In this document: piece by piece, positions 42,180 through 54,458 of the stretch
How the letters are laid out: each line of letters begins with the position of its first letter
Numbering within the stretch: position 1 is the first letter of the stretch
Notes under the pieces: generated by a model
What the model was told of the DNA's origin: nothing
Databases searched by the model: none
Seen by the model: the letters and a program-made list of their open reading frames with translations, nothing else
Assembly: GCA_043228905.1 (NCBI GenBank)
Contig: JBHGNT010000004.1
Span: 8,680,001 to 8,744,000, forward strand
DNA length: 64,000 nt
DNA from: Azolla caroliniana
Taxonomy: Eukaryota > Polypodiophyta
Direction: 5' to 3'
Position numbers and translations under genes: made by a program

Positions 42180-43330
42180 ATCTAGTCCATCCGTTTGTGT
42201 TGTCTCGGCCAAGCCTATTGGAGCTACATCAAAGGAGCACAAGAAAATCAACCCGACCCAAAGGACACTGACTACTCAACATGGGAGCAATGGCGAGTCG
42301 AGTAATGTATTTCTTGGCGACAAGTGTTCATGACCACATGCTTGGCTACATTCGAGAAGCCAAGACGCTGAAGGAAGCATGGGAGAATCTTAGGAAGATT
42401 TTTGCGGCCAACACAACTGCACGAAAAGCGTCAACTTCTCCAAGAGTTGAACAACATTCAATAAAGAGACAGGTCCATCACAAGCTACACCTTGAAGATC
42501 AAGGAGCTTTGTGATTCATTGGCTCAATAAGCGTGAATGTGGAGGATGATGAGATGGTGCAAATATGCCTCGGGGGCCTTGCACCACGGTTTGGCACGAT
42601 GAGGACCGCCATACTAGCACAAGCGAATTCTCCCTCTTTCTTCGATATTCAATCCATGTTGTTGGTTGAAGAAAACCATGTTTGAACAAGGAGCAATGCC
42701 TCGGAAGGCCACATGCTCTACACACATTCGAATGGAGGAAGAGGATGTGGCCGAGCAAGAGGCCGATTCAACCAAGGACGAGGTGGATGAGGTTCGACAT
42801 ATGAAAACAACTCCTAAATTTGGCAACAAGACGGAAACCAACGAGGAACCTTCGGAAGAAGGGGGAACTTCCATTCCTGCCCGAGCCGACAAACCTCTAT
42901 CGAATGCGTATATTGCGGCAAAATCGGCCACCATGAAGAAGAGTGCCGAAAGAAGAAGCGTGAGTCAGCTTCCACATGCCAACAACTAACCAAGTGCGCC
43001 ACAAATTCTGACTATGACGACCATGGTGGAATGTTCGTGATGAGACATAGAGCATATTCTATGCCAGCCTCTACTTCGACAAGTTCCTCTGTTCCGGAAG
43101 ATGTATGGTTTGTTGACTCCAATTCTTTGAACCATATGATGTCTCATCAAGAATGGTTCTGAGACCTTCGAGAGCTGAATGGACCCGGCTATGTGGAAAC
43201 CGGAGATGACACTACTCATCCGATTCGGCACATCGGCAATGTTCCAATTGCCAAAGAAGGTAACCAAACTTACATTAAGAATGTCTTGCATGTACCAACC
43301 ATCACGAAGAATTTGATCTTCAGTTGGCCA
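42180..43330 (+). pseudogene. Copia H gag and protease
   Basis: Gag motifs FLATSVHDHMLGYIREAKTLKEAWENLRKIFAAN, then in another frame a zinc knuckle CVYCGKIGHHEEEC (42905-42950) and the protease region VWFVDSNSLNHMM, with DSN instead of DSG. Several frame changes. Confidence 0.75.
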
Positions 43331-46300
43331 AATGGTGGAGCAAGGCATGGAAGTTCGATTTAACCAAGGCAATTTCTTCATCGAAAAAGAGGGTCGACTC
43401 ATCGCTCACAGTCGAAGGGAAGGTCGAATGTTCATTCTCGATTCGCAGGAGATGAAATCGGCCATGTTGGCAAAAGGCACCAAAGTCAACACATACATAG
43501 AGTTGTGCCACAAGAGGATTGACCACATCAATCTCAATCAACTCAAGGCAATGCAATCGAAAGGAGTCGTCATCGAGCTCCCTAGCTTCAAAGAGAAGGA
43601 GATTGAAGGCGTATGTGTAGCCTGCCAATTTGGGAGGCAACACCGACACCCGTTCCCAAAAGAGAGGAACTTGAGAAAAGGCGTACTCGACGTAATTTAT
43701 TCTGATGTATGGGAACCAACTCAAACGGCTACATTCGGCGGACAACGTGGCCTTTATCAACGACTTCTCCAGGCACACATGGATCTACCCCATGCGGCAA
43801 AAGAGAGAAGTGTTCTGACACTTCCAGAAATTCAAAAGCGAAGTCGAAAAGACAACTGGCCATCATGTACGATGTCTTCGGTCGGATGGCGGAAAAGAGT
43901 ACTTCTTTGACGAATTTTCGGCTTTTCTCTGGAAAGCAGGAATTCGGTGAGAGTTTTTGTGTCGACATAAACTCGAACAAAACGGAGTGCCCGAACACAA
44001 AAATCGAAACATCCTCGAAGTAGCATGGGTCATGATGAACGAAAAGAATATGCCAAAGTCATATTGGGCTTGGGCCGAAGCAACAAATACTGTCGTCTAC
44101 CTCATGAACCGGTGCACAACATACGGTGTGCATGAGGTTACCCCACATGAAAAGTACTATGGGAAGTAGCCGGATCTATCCCATGTAAGAATATTCAGTT
44201 CACTTGCATATGTGTACATTCCCAATGAAAAGCGACAGAAGCTCGATCATAAGCGGAGAAGTGTATCCTCGTAGGATACTCATTGGAGCAAAAGGGGTAC
44301 AAGTGTTATAACCCCTCTACTTGGAAGGTTCGTGTAAGTAGAGATGTCATCTTTGAAGGATCAACATCATGGTACGAACCCGAGCTGAATCCTTCCGAAC
44401 CATTTACGAATGACCTTGACAACACATAAGACGATGATCAACTGAGGCATATGTTCGAAGAAAGTCCAATTACGACAAGGATCAGTGGGCCACAAGAGAC
44501 CCCAAGTGACCAAAGCACATCTCGGCCAAGAATGAAGATGGACAAAGGCAAGGCCAAAATGCGGGAATATGAAGACGATCAATTTGGCGACAACGAATCA
44601 ACTCACTCTCACTAGATAGTGAGTTCGATGGCTTTGATGTGCCTCTTCTGAGGTCACCCGGAGTTAAGAAAGCACTCACATCGGCAAATCAGAAACTCCG
44701 TCACTCGAGCCGTGAGAAGAATCCAGTTAGCCAATTCGGCTACAACAACTATATGGCATACCACTATGCCTTTATGATGAAGGTGGTAGTAGTTCGAGAA
44801 CCGGAAATTTTCTCCGAAGCAGCCTAGGATCCACCATGGGTCGAAGCAATGAACGAGGAGATGCAGGCACTATGCAAAAATGAAACATGGGATCTCATCC
44901 CCCACTCACCGCACAAGAAGGCAATCGGCTGAAGATGGATATAGAAATTGAAGTATCATGTCGATGGTTCCGTCAACCGCTACAAAGCTCGACTTGTAGC
45001 AAAAGGATACGCACAAACACATGGAGTCAACTATGAAGAGACCTTTGCCCCGGTGGCAAAGAAGACAATTGTGCGGACCGTGATAGCACTTGCTGTAGCG
45101 AAAGGGTGGCACCTCCATCAAATGGATGTCAAGAATGCCTTTCTTCAAGCTGAATTAGAAGAGGAGGTGTACATGGTACAACCACCTGGCTTCACATCGA
45201 GCACCCATCCAAAAGTAGTGTGTCGATTAAAGAAGCCACTCTACGGCCTTAAGCAAGCACCACATGCTTGGCATTCGAAGATAACACAATATCTTCATCG
45301 AATTAGCTTCTCAATGTCAAAATCCGACAACTCCATATACACAAGAAGCGATTCGGGAAGTCTGATTGTCATCATTCTATATGTGGATGATTTGGTCATT
45401 GGAGGTGAAAGTCTAGTCGAAATCAACAAGGTCAAGTTCCTCCTCTCCAGCAAATTCGAGATGACGAACATGAAGGAGCTCCATTACTTCCTTGGGATCG
45501 AGGTAATTCAAACTCCAACTGACATTATGATCTCTCAACGACACTACATCCTTAACTTGTTATACAAGTTCGGGATGACTGAGTGTAAACCTATGGCAAC
45601 CCCTCTCGATTGATATCTCAAACTTGATGCCGACTCCGGCACCGAAGAATGCGGGCCTAATTAGTATCGACAACTGATTGGGAGCCTCATCTATCTCACA
45701 ATCACTCGACCTCAGGCAATTCATGCAAAAACCACGAGACAGTCACTTGGATTATGCTAAGCTAGTATTACGATACGTGAGTGGCACAATGTATTGTGGT
45801 ATTCTCTATGAATCCGCCAACCAATTCAACTTGAAGGGTACACTGATGCCGACTGGGCCGGCTAAAGAGTCGATCGACGATCGAAGATCGACCTCCGTAT
45901 TTGTTTTCTCCGGATTTCATGGAGTAACAAGAAGGAGCCGACTATTGCACTTTCAAGAACAGAGGCTGAATATAGGGGTGCAACTGTGGCTGCATGTGAA
46001 GCCGTATGGCTCAAGAGGATGTTGAAGGATCTGAGCGTTCCCATCCACGATCTGACTCCCCTCTACTGCGACAACATGGGCATTATTTATCTGGCTCGGA
46101 ACTCGATGTTCCATGCACGCACGAAGCATATCAAAGTGCCCTATCACTTCATTTGAGAGTGCGTTTAGGCATGCGATGTAGACCTTCACCACATCAGCAT
46201 GCATCTTCAAACAACCGACATCTTCACCAAAGCCTTAGGAGACGACAAACTTTGGCAATTCATGTCAAACCTTGGATTGACGATCCCCGACTTGCCAAGC

Positions 46301-46439
46301 TAGAGGAGTACAAGAGACAATTGGATACCATCCGTACTGGGTACCAACCGAAGCGGACACTGGATATCGTCCGAACAGAATACTAACCGAAGCGAACATA
46401 CCACAAAAGGAACCGACTCGAGTTGAGCTTGAGGGGGCG
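43331..46439 (+). pseudogene. Copia H pol
   Basis: Pre-integrase zinc region (HKRIDHINLNQLKAM, CVACQFGRQ), integrase (VIYSDVWEPTQT and pieces in three frames, EHKNRNILEVAWVMM), RT (YKARLVAKGYAQTHGVNYEETFAPVAKK, MDVKNAFLQAELEEEVYMVQPPGF, LYGLKQAPHAWH, LYVDDLVIGG at 45379-45408) and RNase H remnants (LYCDNMGIIYLARNS, HARTKHIKV in broken frame). The RT segment 44948-45613 is open for 221 codons; the rest is broken. Confidence 0.8.
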
Positions 46440-46730
46440 TGTTAAGAATCTAGCTCAACCTAGCCTTGTGTGTGAACACACCCTTTGAGAATCTATGAAC
46501 ACTCAAAGGTCAAAAGTCACACCACTACTCTCTACACATTGACTATGTCTCATAGAATCATATTCTATGACACATAACTAATGAGTTCCATATTCCCCAT
46601 GACTAATGATTCTTCACATTCCCCAAGAGAGAGTGGGTGTTGTAGTGGAGTTAATGAAGAGAGAGGGTGACCTTATATAAAGCACCCTCCTCCTTCATAA
46701 GGTGTCAGTTGTCCTCCCTTGTAATGCTAC
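46440..46730 (+). repeat. 3' LTR of copia H, truncated
   Basis: Begins TGTTAAGAATCTAGCTC after the purine tract GAGGGGGCG and follows the 5' LTR to AATGCTAC, where the LTR of chromovirus B starts. Confidence 0.82.
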
Positions 46731-46830
46731 TGTCAGGAGCAGTACTAAGACAGAGAAGTACTATCAATAGCAATACTAAGACACATAAGGAATTAGTACT
46801 AAAAGATGAGGATTAGTACCAAGGGAGGTG

Positions 46831-46868
<38 letters not shown>

Positions 46869-47835
46869 GATGATAAAAAAATGACAGGAACTACATGCTC
46901 CTATGAACAACGCTCAGCCACAACCGAGCTTAGAATCAAACACAGGAAAAACGGGGAAGGAATGTATGTCACGATGGAGAGAAGAGTACACAGGATGTTT
47001 ACGTGGAAAACCCAAACTAGGGAAAAAACCACGGCAGCCCACAGGCTGCAAACTATCACTATGTTACAATGCACAACAGTAAAGCACCGAGGCAACAACC
47101 TCGAGCTCTCTATCTTCGCCATAGGCGGCGGTTACAACAGAGGCAACGACCTCTTCCTCTCTCTCTCTCTCTCTCTCTGTACACTGTTATGCTCTCTCTA
47201 GTCTTGCGCCAACAAGAATGACAACAACTTGACTCTGTCTTGCCCTAAGTCATATTTATACTAATATGACTTTTCGGCTATTTACAAATATAGCCCCGAA
47301 GGACTCTTAGAGACATATTTACAAATATGTCCCTTCATCCGGTAAGCGCTCCTCACCGGGCCTGCATTATCCGGCTCTTGCCGGGCACTTGTCATCCGGT
47401 TCTCACCGGGTCATCCATAGTCGGGTACTCTTCATCCGGTTCTCAGCGGGTCTTCACCATCCAGCTCTTGCTGGGTACTTCTCATCCGGTTCTCACCGGG
47501 TCTTCCGTTGCCGGGTACTCCACATCCGGATTCCCACTGTTCTTCTCACTTCCCATCCGGAGGGACATGTTTCCTAACAAAAAAGATATATATTATGTTA
47601 AGAGAATATACAATAGTAGCTAGGAGGCTTAAGACTGGTGTTGAACCGATTTGGTTCGAAATAATGCTTTGTGCCTCCTTTTATAGTGTTCTTAGGAGTA
47701 CTCTTGAAGTTTCTAGAATGTTCTAGAGAAATCTAGAATATACATCAATTTTGTATTACAACAAATAATCTAATGGGCAAGAGCTCGACCCATGTAACAT
47801 AAAGTCATGGGTTCGAGTCTTGCCATATCATGACA
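46731..47835 (-). repeat. 3' LTR of chromovirus B, interrupted by a solo LTR
   Basis: Minus strand starts TGTCATGATATGGCAAGACTCG next to a purine-rich block and ends TACTGCTCCTGACA. Without the nested solo LTR it is about 402 bp. The 47776-47822 segment can fold into an 18-bp hairpin derived from tRNA-like sequence. Confidence 0.75.
46882..47579 (-). repeat. Solo LTR of the copia A/B family, minus strand
   Basis: 698 bp, minus strand TGTTAGGAAACATGTCCC...TTCCTGTCA, flanked by aaaaa on both sides (46877-46881, 47580-47584). The TATA block is at about 47248-47273. Confidence 0.85.
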
Positions 47836-48154
47836 CTATGCCCCTTTTAAAACGACGAGTGTCACGAATCGTTTTGGATTGAGGACCCGGTTTGTCTGGA
47901 TATTCACAATGGAAGTCTTCAGGAAGAGCACGAGCATTGGTGACATTCTGTATTGGTTCCCAAGTATGCTCGCTGGGACTATATCCTAGCCAATAGACTA
48001 AATAGTAGAGCTTGTTGCGAACAATCTTGGAATTGAGGATGGGGACAACCTCATACTCAGGTCCATCTTCAAGTTCGATAGGGGGTCGAGGTTGTTTAAT
48101 ACGACCTGGGATGGTGCTGTCTTGATAGGGTTCAAGGAGAGAACTATGAAACAC
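47836..48154 (-). pseudogene. Chromovirus B chromodomain
   Basis: Minus-strand reading: MFHSSLLEPYQD, then EYEVVPILNSKIV, LYYLVYWLGYSPSEHTWEPIQNV, a chromodomain at about 47925-48040. A tail KPGPQSKTIRDTRRFKRG follows to the purine tract. Broken upstream of MFHSS. Confidence 0.85.
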
Positions 48155-49500
48155 CGAATGTATCCAAAGTTGTGGAGGTAGATCGAGACGAAAAGTAACA
48201 TCATTAATTTTTCTGATAATACGGAAAGGACCTAATCGCCAATAATCGAACTTCTCGCATGGGCGAGTAGTCTTGATGTGTCGTTGAAGTAGCCATACCT
48301 GATCTCCAATGTTAAAACTGGATGGAAGCCAATGACGATCCGCGTAAACCTTGTGTGTTTGTTGAGCTTGCTATAGATGAGTAGATAAATTCATTCGCTT
48401 GTATCTTGCGTAACTGCTCCAAACGATCCTCTGCGCAAGGATTTGTGGATAACTCTGGGGTTTCAAATACACACCACCAGGGGTGACAACCTGTATAAGG
48501 TGTAACCTTTGTTGATGAGTGGACAGAGTTATTATACGCAAATTCAGTGAAGTGGAGAATATCTGCCCAATCATCTTGATGATAGCTTAGAAAGCATCAA
48601 AGATATTGCTCCATCGTTTGATTTGTTCGTTGTGCTTGGCCGTTTGTTTGCGGGTGGTAGTCGGAGGAGAGCTTACAAGTGATCTTGAGCATTTTAAAGA
48701 GGTGCTTCCAAAAGATCGAGACGAACCGAGGTCCATAGTCGCTGATGATACTATCGGGAAGGCCATGATGCTGACATACTTCATGCATGACAGTTTCAAC
48801 GGTTTCCTCACTAGAGATTTCCTTAGTACATCGAATCCCTTAGAGACCGGAAGATCTGTGATGAAATCTAGGGCAATGGATTGTCACGGCTTGCTTGGAA
48901 TTGGTAATAGTTCTAATAAACCATATGGATGATGCCTGGGCATTTTTGCTCTGCAACATTTATCACAAGTCCGAACAAAATCTTCGACAAATTGTCGCAT
49001 ATGGGGCCACTAGAATGATCGTTGTACTACATCTAATGTTTTAGTACTACCAAATTACCCATATGTATATGTGTCATGACAGTTTTGGACTACTCGAAGG
49101 CGACAAGAACCATTAGGAACATACAACAGTTTCTTAAAGAATAGTAATCCATCATGACATTCGAATTGTCGATAATTTGTACCTAGTTGTTGCGACTGTG
49201 AACAAGATGCTCGAGAGGGATCAATTTGTGCTAGAATGGCTTGGGAGAAAGCATTTGTCTTCAAGTCCTCACGTATGGTATTGATAACGTGGGAATCCAA
49301 GGGCATTCCGAAGACTTGTGTTGCTTGCAGTCGTGCTGGTCCCAGGATTACTTGCTTGTGGTTATCGAAAGCTGGCTCGTTGGGACGCGATGCTAGATAC
49401 GAACACCGTGATAATGCATCTGCCTTCCCTTGGTGCTTCCCCGAACGATATGTAATTTTGAAGTCGAAACACGTGAGGAATTGGGTCTACCGAGCTTGAC
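48155..49500 (-). pseudogene. Chromovirus B integrase
   Basis: Minus-strand pieces: SIISDYGPRFVSIFWKHLFK and SSDYHPQTNGQAQRTNQTMEQYL (catalytic core and its Glu region, 48597-48788), and MPLDSHVIN...LFFKKLLYVPNGSCR ahead of the zinc region. Several stops and frame changes. Confidence 0.78.
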
Positions 49501-50854
49501 GTCGATTTAACACACGAGCACTCTAGAAGTAGGCAAGGTTTTTGTGATCACTGAATACGGTGACTTGATGAGAGGATCCCTCTAGAAAATGCCTGCATTG
49601 CGCAAAAGAGTCCACTATTGCTAATAGCTCCTTATCATGAATTTCATAATTGATTTCGGAGGCGTCAAACTTGCGTGAGTGGAAAGCCATAGGATGGAGC
49701 TTTTCATCATCGCCTTGTTGTGACAGAATGCTACCCAACATGAAATCTGATGCGTCTACTTCGATGATGAATGGTTTTTCTGGATCAACATGAGCCAGAA
49801 TAGGAGCTGATGTAAATGCCTTCTTAAGACCCTCAAAAGCCATGTCTACTTCTTCAGACCAATCAAACGATTGTCCCTTCCTGGTGAGCTGTGTGATAGG
49901 CAGAACAAGCTTTGAGTAATCATGTATAAATTTGTGGTAGAAATTGGCAAAGCCTAAAAAGCATTGCACATCTTGCAATGAACGTGGAGTCTGTCATTCT
50001 GCCACTGTTTTGAGCTTAGTCGGATCCATGGAGATGCCTTCCGAGGAAATGACATAGCCCAGAAATTCTACCTAGTTGCACTCGAAACTACATTTTTCCA
50101 ACTTTGCATAAAGACCATGTTCTCGAAGTCGTTTTAGTACTAACAGTACATGAGAATCATGTTCTTCTTGGGTCTTCAAATAAACCAGTAGATCATCCAA
50201 ATAGATGAATAAACAAACATCCAAGAGATCTCGGAATATATCATTTGCCATGCACTAGAAGACTGTTGGCGCATTAGGGAGGCCGAATGACATGACCGTA
50301 TACTCAAAGTGCCCATATCTGGTGCGAAACGCGGTCGTCCATTCATCTCCTGGTCGGATCCGTATGAGGTTATATGATCCTCGTAAGTCGATCTTTGTGA
50401 AGAACTTTGCACCATTGATCCGTTCTAAAAGACTTGAGATAAGGGGAAGTGTGTACCTATTCCTAATGGTGACCTTATTTAAGCCACGGTAATCTACGAG
50501 GAGACGAAGTGATCCATCCTTTTTCTTGACGAAGAAAATGGGTGCGCCGGATGGAGATTTTGAATGTCGAATGAAACCATTTGCCAAATTCTTCTCTGTA
50601 TCGGCTAAAAGGACTTCTAGCTCGGTTGGCAATTGATGTAACGAAATGGTTGTAATCTTATGACTAGATCCTCGGGTTTGTCGATATTGGATTTCTCTTG
50701 TTCTCCAATCTATGTTTGGGTTATGTAATTCGAACCATGGTAATCCTAAAACAATGGGATGTTCTAGGATACTAATTATATTAAATGATACTACACACGC
50801 TAAATTATCTAGGACAATATTAAAAGGCTCGGACTCTTCTATGATATTTCCGAT
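49501..50854 (-). pseudogene. Chromovirus B RT and RNase H
   Basis: Protease-RT spacer ([20 protein letters not shown]), RT ([76 protein letters not shown], then a TAG, YLDDLLVYL) and RNase H (VDASDFMLGSILSQ, YEIHDKELLAIVDSF, VTVFSDHKNLAYF). In-frame stops near 50253, 50070 and 49993. Confidence 0.85.
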
Positions 50855-51835
50855 GTCGTGAAGATTTTCGGCAATGGTGTGAAAATCGCGTAAAACATAC
50901 GAAATCGAGTATGAATCATATAAAACAATAATAGTCAAAATACTATTTTAAATCAGTTTCATATCTTAGTACAAAAAGATGGAGGTCTTCAAGAGCTTTC
51001 GAATGCACTTTACTACATAAGAAACGAACATCTAAGTCTCAAGTTATGTGGGTAGGAAGTTTACAAAGGAAAAGAGAAAGATAAAATTGTGAGATATCCC
51101 ACATAGACAGGACAAATAAGGATCTCACCATATATAAGGCAGAGCAAAAGCTATTATCTTTGTGTCTATGTGTGGAGCATAGAGAGTTCAACGAACATCT
51201 AAGTCTCAAGTTATGTGGGTAGGAAGTTTGCAAAGGAAAAGAGAAAGATAAAACTGTGAGATATCCCACATAGACAGGACAAATAAGGATCTCACCATAT
51301 ATAAGGCAGAGCAAAAACTATTATCTTTGTGTCTATGTGTGGAGCATAGAGAGTTCAAGGTGACTTGAACTAAGCTCGTTGGATAAGTAGGTCTGGCCTA
51401 ACTACTTGTAAAAGATTTTAACCAACCAAAACCGACGGCAACTGGCGACCAACAAGTAGCGACTGGCCGGTTACCGGCAAGTGACTAGGGATGAGGACCG
51501 AACGAAATCGGGATGCGGACTGGGCCGGACCAAACGGATGTAAATCAGACGGATTGGTCGGGTCGGTTGATCGCGGTGCATGGTGTCTTAAAGATATTTG
51601 GTCCAAAAGCCTAATAGTATTTTGTGTAACCAACCAAAACCGACGGCAACTGGCGACCAACAAGTAGCGACTGGCCGGTTACCGGCAAGTGACTAGGGAT
51701 GAGGACCGAACGAAATCGGGATGCGGACTGGGCCGGACCAAACGGATGTAAATCAGACGGATTGGTTGGGTCGGTTGATCGCGGTGCATGGTGTCTTAAA
51801 GATATTTGGTCCAAAAGCCTAATAGTATTTTGTGC
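50855..51835 (+). repeat. Gypsy-type LTR with two internal tandem duplications
   Basis: Starts TGTCGTGAAGATTTTCGG and parallels the fragment at 11926-12206 and, more distantly, the gypsy E/D LTRs (GATATCCCACATAGACAGGA, CATATATAAGG). 51024-51190 is repeated as 51191-51357 (167-bp units), and 51419-51626 as 51627-51834 (208-bp units). No internal region follows; right edge uncertain. Confidence 0.65.
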
Positions 51836-52342
51836 ATAAAAGAAAAAGATGTAAGCAAAACTCGAACTTTGCACCTCCAAGATAGGAAATAATAGGCTTA
51901 CCATTAAGCCAAGCCATTGTTTTAGGTATTATATTTTTATCATTATAGCTTTACATGTAAATTCTCATATTAGAGCTCGATTGAGTGACATGTGATGCAT
52001 GAGCGCCAAATGGCAAACATGCATCACCTGCATTCCATGCATTGTATGCATGTCTTGTACCCTCACATGCATCATATGCATGGGAGCATCTATAATAGGG
52101 TGGATGAAAAATATCAAAGGGAGCTTTGTACTTTATATCAAAATTAATATTAAGAAGAAAATTCGTTATCCAATTGATGTATTAATCAGGAAATTAAAAG
52201 TAAGAACTTCGATATCCAATTGATGTATCAATCTTGTTCTTAAAATCTGAAGTCAAGAGTTCAATCTTAATCTCTCTCAATCTAAAGTCAAGCGTTCTAT
52301 CTTATCTCAATCTCTCTCTCTCAATCTACCTTAATTCCTTTC
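51836..52342. repeat. LTR-like fragment with tRNA-like module
   Basis: The first 90 bases carry an antisense tRNA-like A box (51901-51911) and B box (51858-51868), as in the LTR at 53646. The rest has GCATGCAT-rich and CT-rich sequence. No gene seen. Confidence 0.4.
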
Positions 52343-52691
52343 TGTCATAGACATATGCCACGAAAGAAGGTAGGGATGGAACCCAAGACCTCATGGTCTC
52401 TATTGGGCAACCCTACCACTTGAGCTACATATGCATCCTTATATTTAATTCAACTTCATATAGTGTAGATTGAACATTGGAAGTTCCTAGCTTGCATCCA
52501 TCCTCATGCATACTTTATTTCTAGCTGGCTTACATAGCCCTACCTTCTTGTATAAATACTCATGTGCACCTTGATTCTAATTAAGGTGAACAAAACAAGT
52601 TATGGGTTCTATAAGTTGAGTTCTTGTTCTTTTACTCTCTCTTGTTCTCTAGTATTATCTTTGTTCTACTCTATTATACTTGTCCGTGACA
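52343..52691 (+). repeat. 5' LTR of chromovirus C
   Basis: TGTCATAGACATATGCC...CTTGTCCGTGACA, 349 bp, same ends as the chromovirus A LTR. TTGTATAAATAC near 52548 is the likely TATA. An antisense tRNA-like module spans 52373-52427. Confidence 0.78.
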
Positions 52692-53645
52692 ATTTGTTCA
52701 CCTTCCTTTTCTTGGTACAATGTTTGACTCCATCGACAACCTAAACCAAATCATGGCAACCTTGCAACAACTTCAACTATAGAATGAAATCCTTTGGGAA
52801 TCATTACCAGAGTTGCAATCCGGCACTTGAAGAAATCCAGTAGCCGCCGAGCACAACCACTGTCGACACGTAACCCGACCACGTCCTCTTCTCATCCATT
52901 TGTCCTCGAACCAACCATCAACCTACCTGACAAATTCAACGGCACGAGGGCATACCTTCGCGGCTTCATCAACCAAATTTGGCTTATCATCCGATTACAG
53001 CCCCAACGGTATGCTAGTGACTTTTCTCGGGTTGGGCTTGTCGGCACGCTTCTCTCTAGGCCAACGCAAGCGTGGTTTGCACTCTTGACCGATACCTCAT
53101 CCCCTCTCTTGGAGGACTTCACCGCTTTCATTAACGAGCTCGAAGAGACATTTGGCGAGACAGATCGGTGATGAACGACACTCACAAAGCTTTATTCTGT
53201 CCAACAAGGCTCACGTCTTGCCTCGGTCTACACCTCAAAGTTTTGCAAGATTGCTTGTGATGTTAGTTGGGATGACCAAGCCCTATGCAACCATTTCCGT
53301 CCCGGTCTTCGAAATGATGTCAAGACTCTTCTCTTAAACTTCCCGGATCCCACATCGTTCTCTCAAGTAATCTCCCAAGTTGTCCAGTGTGACAATCGTC
53401 TTTTTGAACTTCGTCAAGAAGAACGGGGGACTCGCGGATCTCAGGCTTCTTCTAAGAACGCAACAATCGCCAGGCCCGACTTGTCGCCCACGCCAACCTT
53501 ACCATCAGTCAGTGAAACCCATACCACAATGGAGGTTGAGTCCCATACCGATGGAGATCGACCATGCTCGATTCCAACCACTCACTGAAGCCCAACGCCA
53601 ACATTGTTGGGATAATGGACATTGTGTCTATTGTGGCAACCCCGG
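52692..53645 (+). pseudogene. Chromovirus C gag
   Basis: Retrotransposon gag signature: LPDKFNGTRAYLRGFINQIW, VGLVGTLLSRPTQAWFALL, FINELEETFGETDR, then frame-shifted pieces ending in CVYCGNPGV, the start of a zinc knuckle. Stops at 52780-52782 and 53169-53171. It is cut at 53646 by the LTR of gypsy E. Confidence 0.75.
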
Positions 53646-54420
53646 TGTCGTAGTGTAATTCGCACACTACGTGAAAAATTACATTTTTGGTCTCTCCGGA
53701 TAGGACATGGAGTACCCAATGAGAACCAGAAGAAGGAACCGGTAAGGACCAAAACCGGTAAGGAGACCCGGCAAGAGCCGGATGAAGAAGGCCGGTGAGA
53801 GTCTCTCACCGGATCAAGAGACATATTTGTAAATGGAAGAAAGTATAAAAATATATATATTACATGCATAGGGCAAGATTCGAACCTTGCACCTCCATGT
53901 TAATAATGTTAAGCCTTATTATTATACTAGCGTATTATGAATTTTAAGGTTATACTAAACTTTATCCCATGTAAAATTTCTAGACATGCATGGTACAAAA
54001 AGTTATTCATGCATAGACATTCGAGTTAAAAAGAAAAGATGAGATACAAAGTTAATCATGGACATGCAGTGTGCATGAAAACTAAAGATAGGAAAAGTAT
54101 GATGCTTGCATGTGATAAACTTAGACTCTTCCAACACTATATAAGGAAGAGAGAAAGATGTATAGGGTTGTTGATTATTTTACAAGGGTTGATTAATATA
54201 ATATAATCGTGGGATCCACGAGTTTGCTAACTATTTTTCTCTCTTAATTTGAGTACTCACTAATACACTATACTCGTGGGATTCACGAGTTTTTCATATC
54301 TTTCTTTCTTACAATATATTTCATATTCTTAATTGCCTTAGAATTTTCTTTCCTCCTAATCCAAAACCCCAGTGGTTCCCACCCGACTCACGCAACGATC
54401 TGGAACCGAAAGGCAAGACA
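53646..54420 (+). repeat. 5' LTR of gypsy E
   Basis: TGTCGTAGTGTAATTCGC...AAGGCAAGACA, 775 bp. TATA candidates at 53845-53861 and ACTATATAAGG near 54136. It carries an antisense tRNA-like B box at 53877-53887. Confidence 0.75.
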
Positions 54421-54424
54421 CAAG

Positions 54425-54438
54425 TGGTGAACCCGACG
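54425..54438 (+). promoter_or_regulatory. Primer-binding site of gypsy E (tRNA-Trp-like)
   Basis: TGGTGAACCCGACG, 4 nt after the LTR; identical to gypsy A and D. Confidence 0.8.
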
Positions 54439-54458
54439 TGAAGACGGGTGGCAAGGAG

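Larger units (their letters stand above)
41694..46730 (+). mobile_element. Copia H, degraded, 3' LTR truncated
   Basis: 5' LTR, primer site, gag, protease, integrase, RT, RNase H, purine tract and the start of the 3' LTR are all present. The 3' LTR (46440-46730) is cut by chromovirus B. Left flank gcaac has no surviving partner. Confidence 0.85.
46731..50854 (-). mobile_element. Chromovirus B, 5' truncated
   Basis: Minus-strand gypsy element with RT, RNase H, integrase, chromodomain and 3' LTR. Its upstream part is replaced at 50855 by a plus-strand gypsy LTR. Its LTR end (46731) sits inside the 3' LTR of copia H. Confidence 0.85.

Noticed and set aside
47776-47822. Possible tRNA gene (B-box-like GGTTCGAGTCT and flanking pairing)
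   Set aside because: The pairing is one 18-bp hairpin, not a cloverleaf; no anticodon arm can be drawn. Kept only as a tRNA-derived module.
51999-52223. Small Cys-rich frame that could look like a secreted peptide
   Set aside because: Encoded by GCATGCAT-type low-complexity sequence without signal peptide or conserved spacing.
52360-52440. Possible minus-strand tRNA gene
   Set aside because: A and B boxes are recognisable but the acceptor ends do not pair; it lies inside an LTR.
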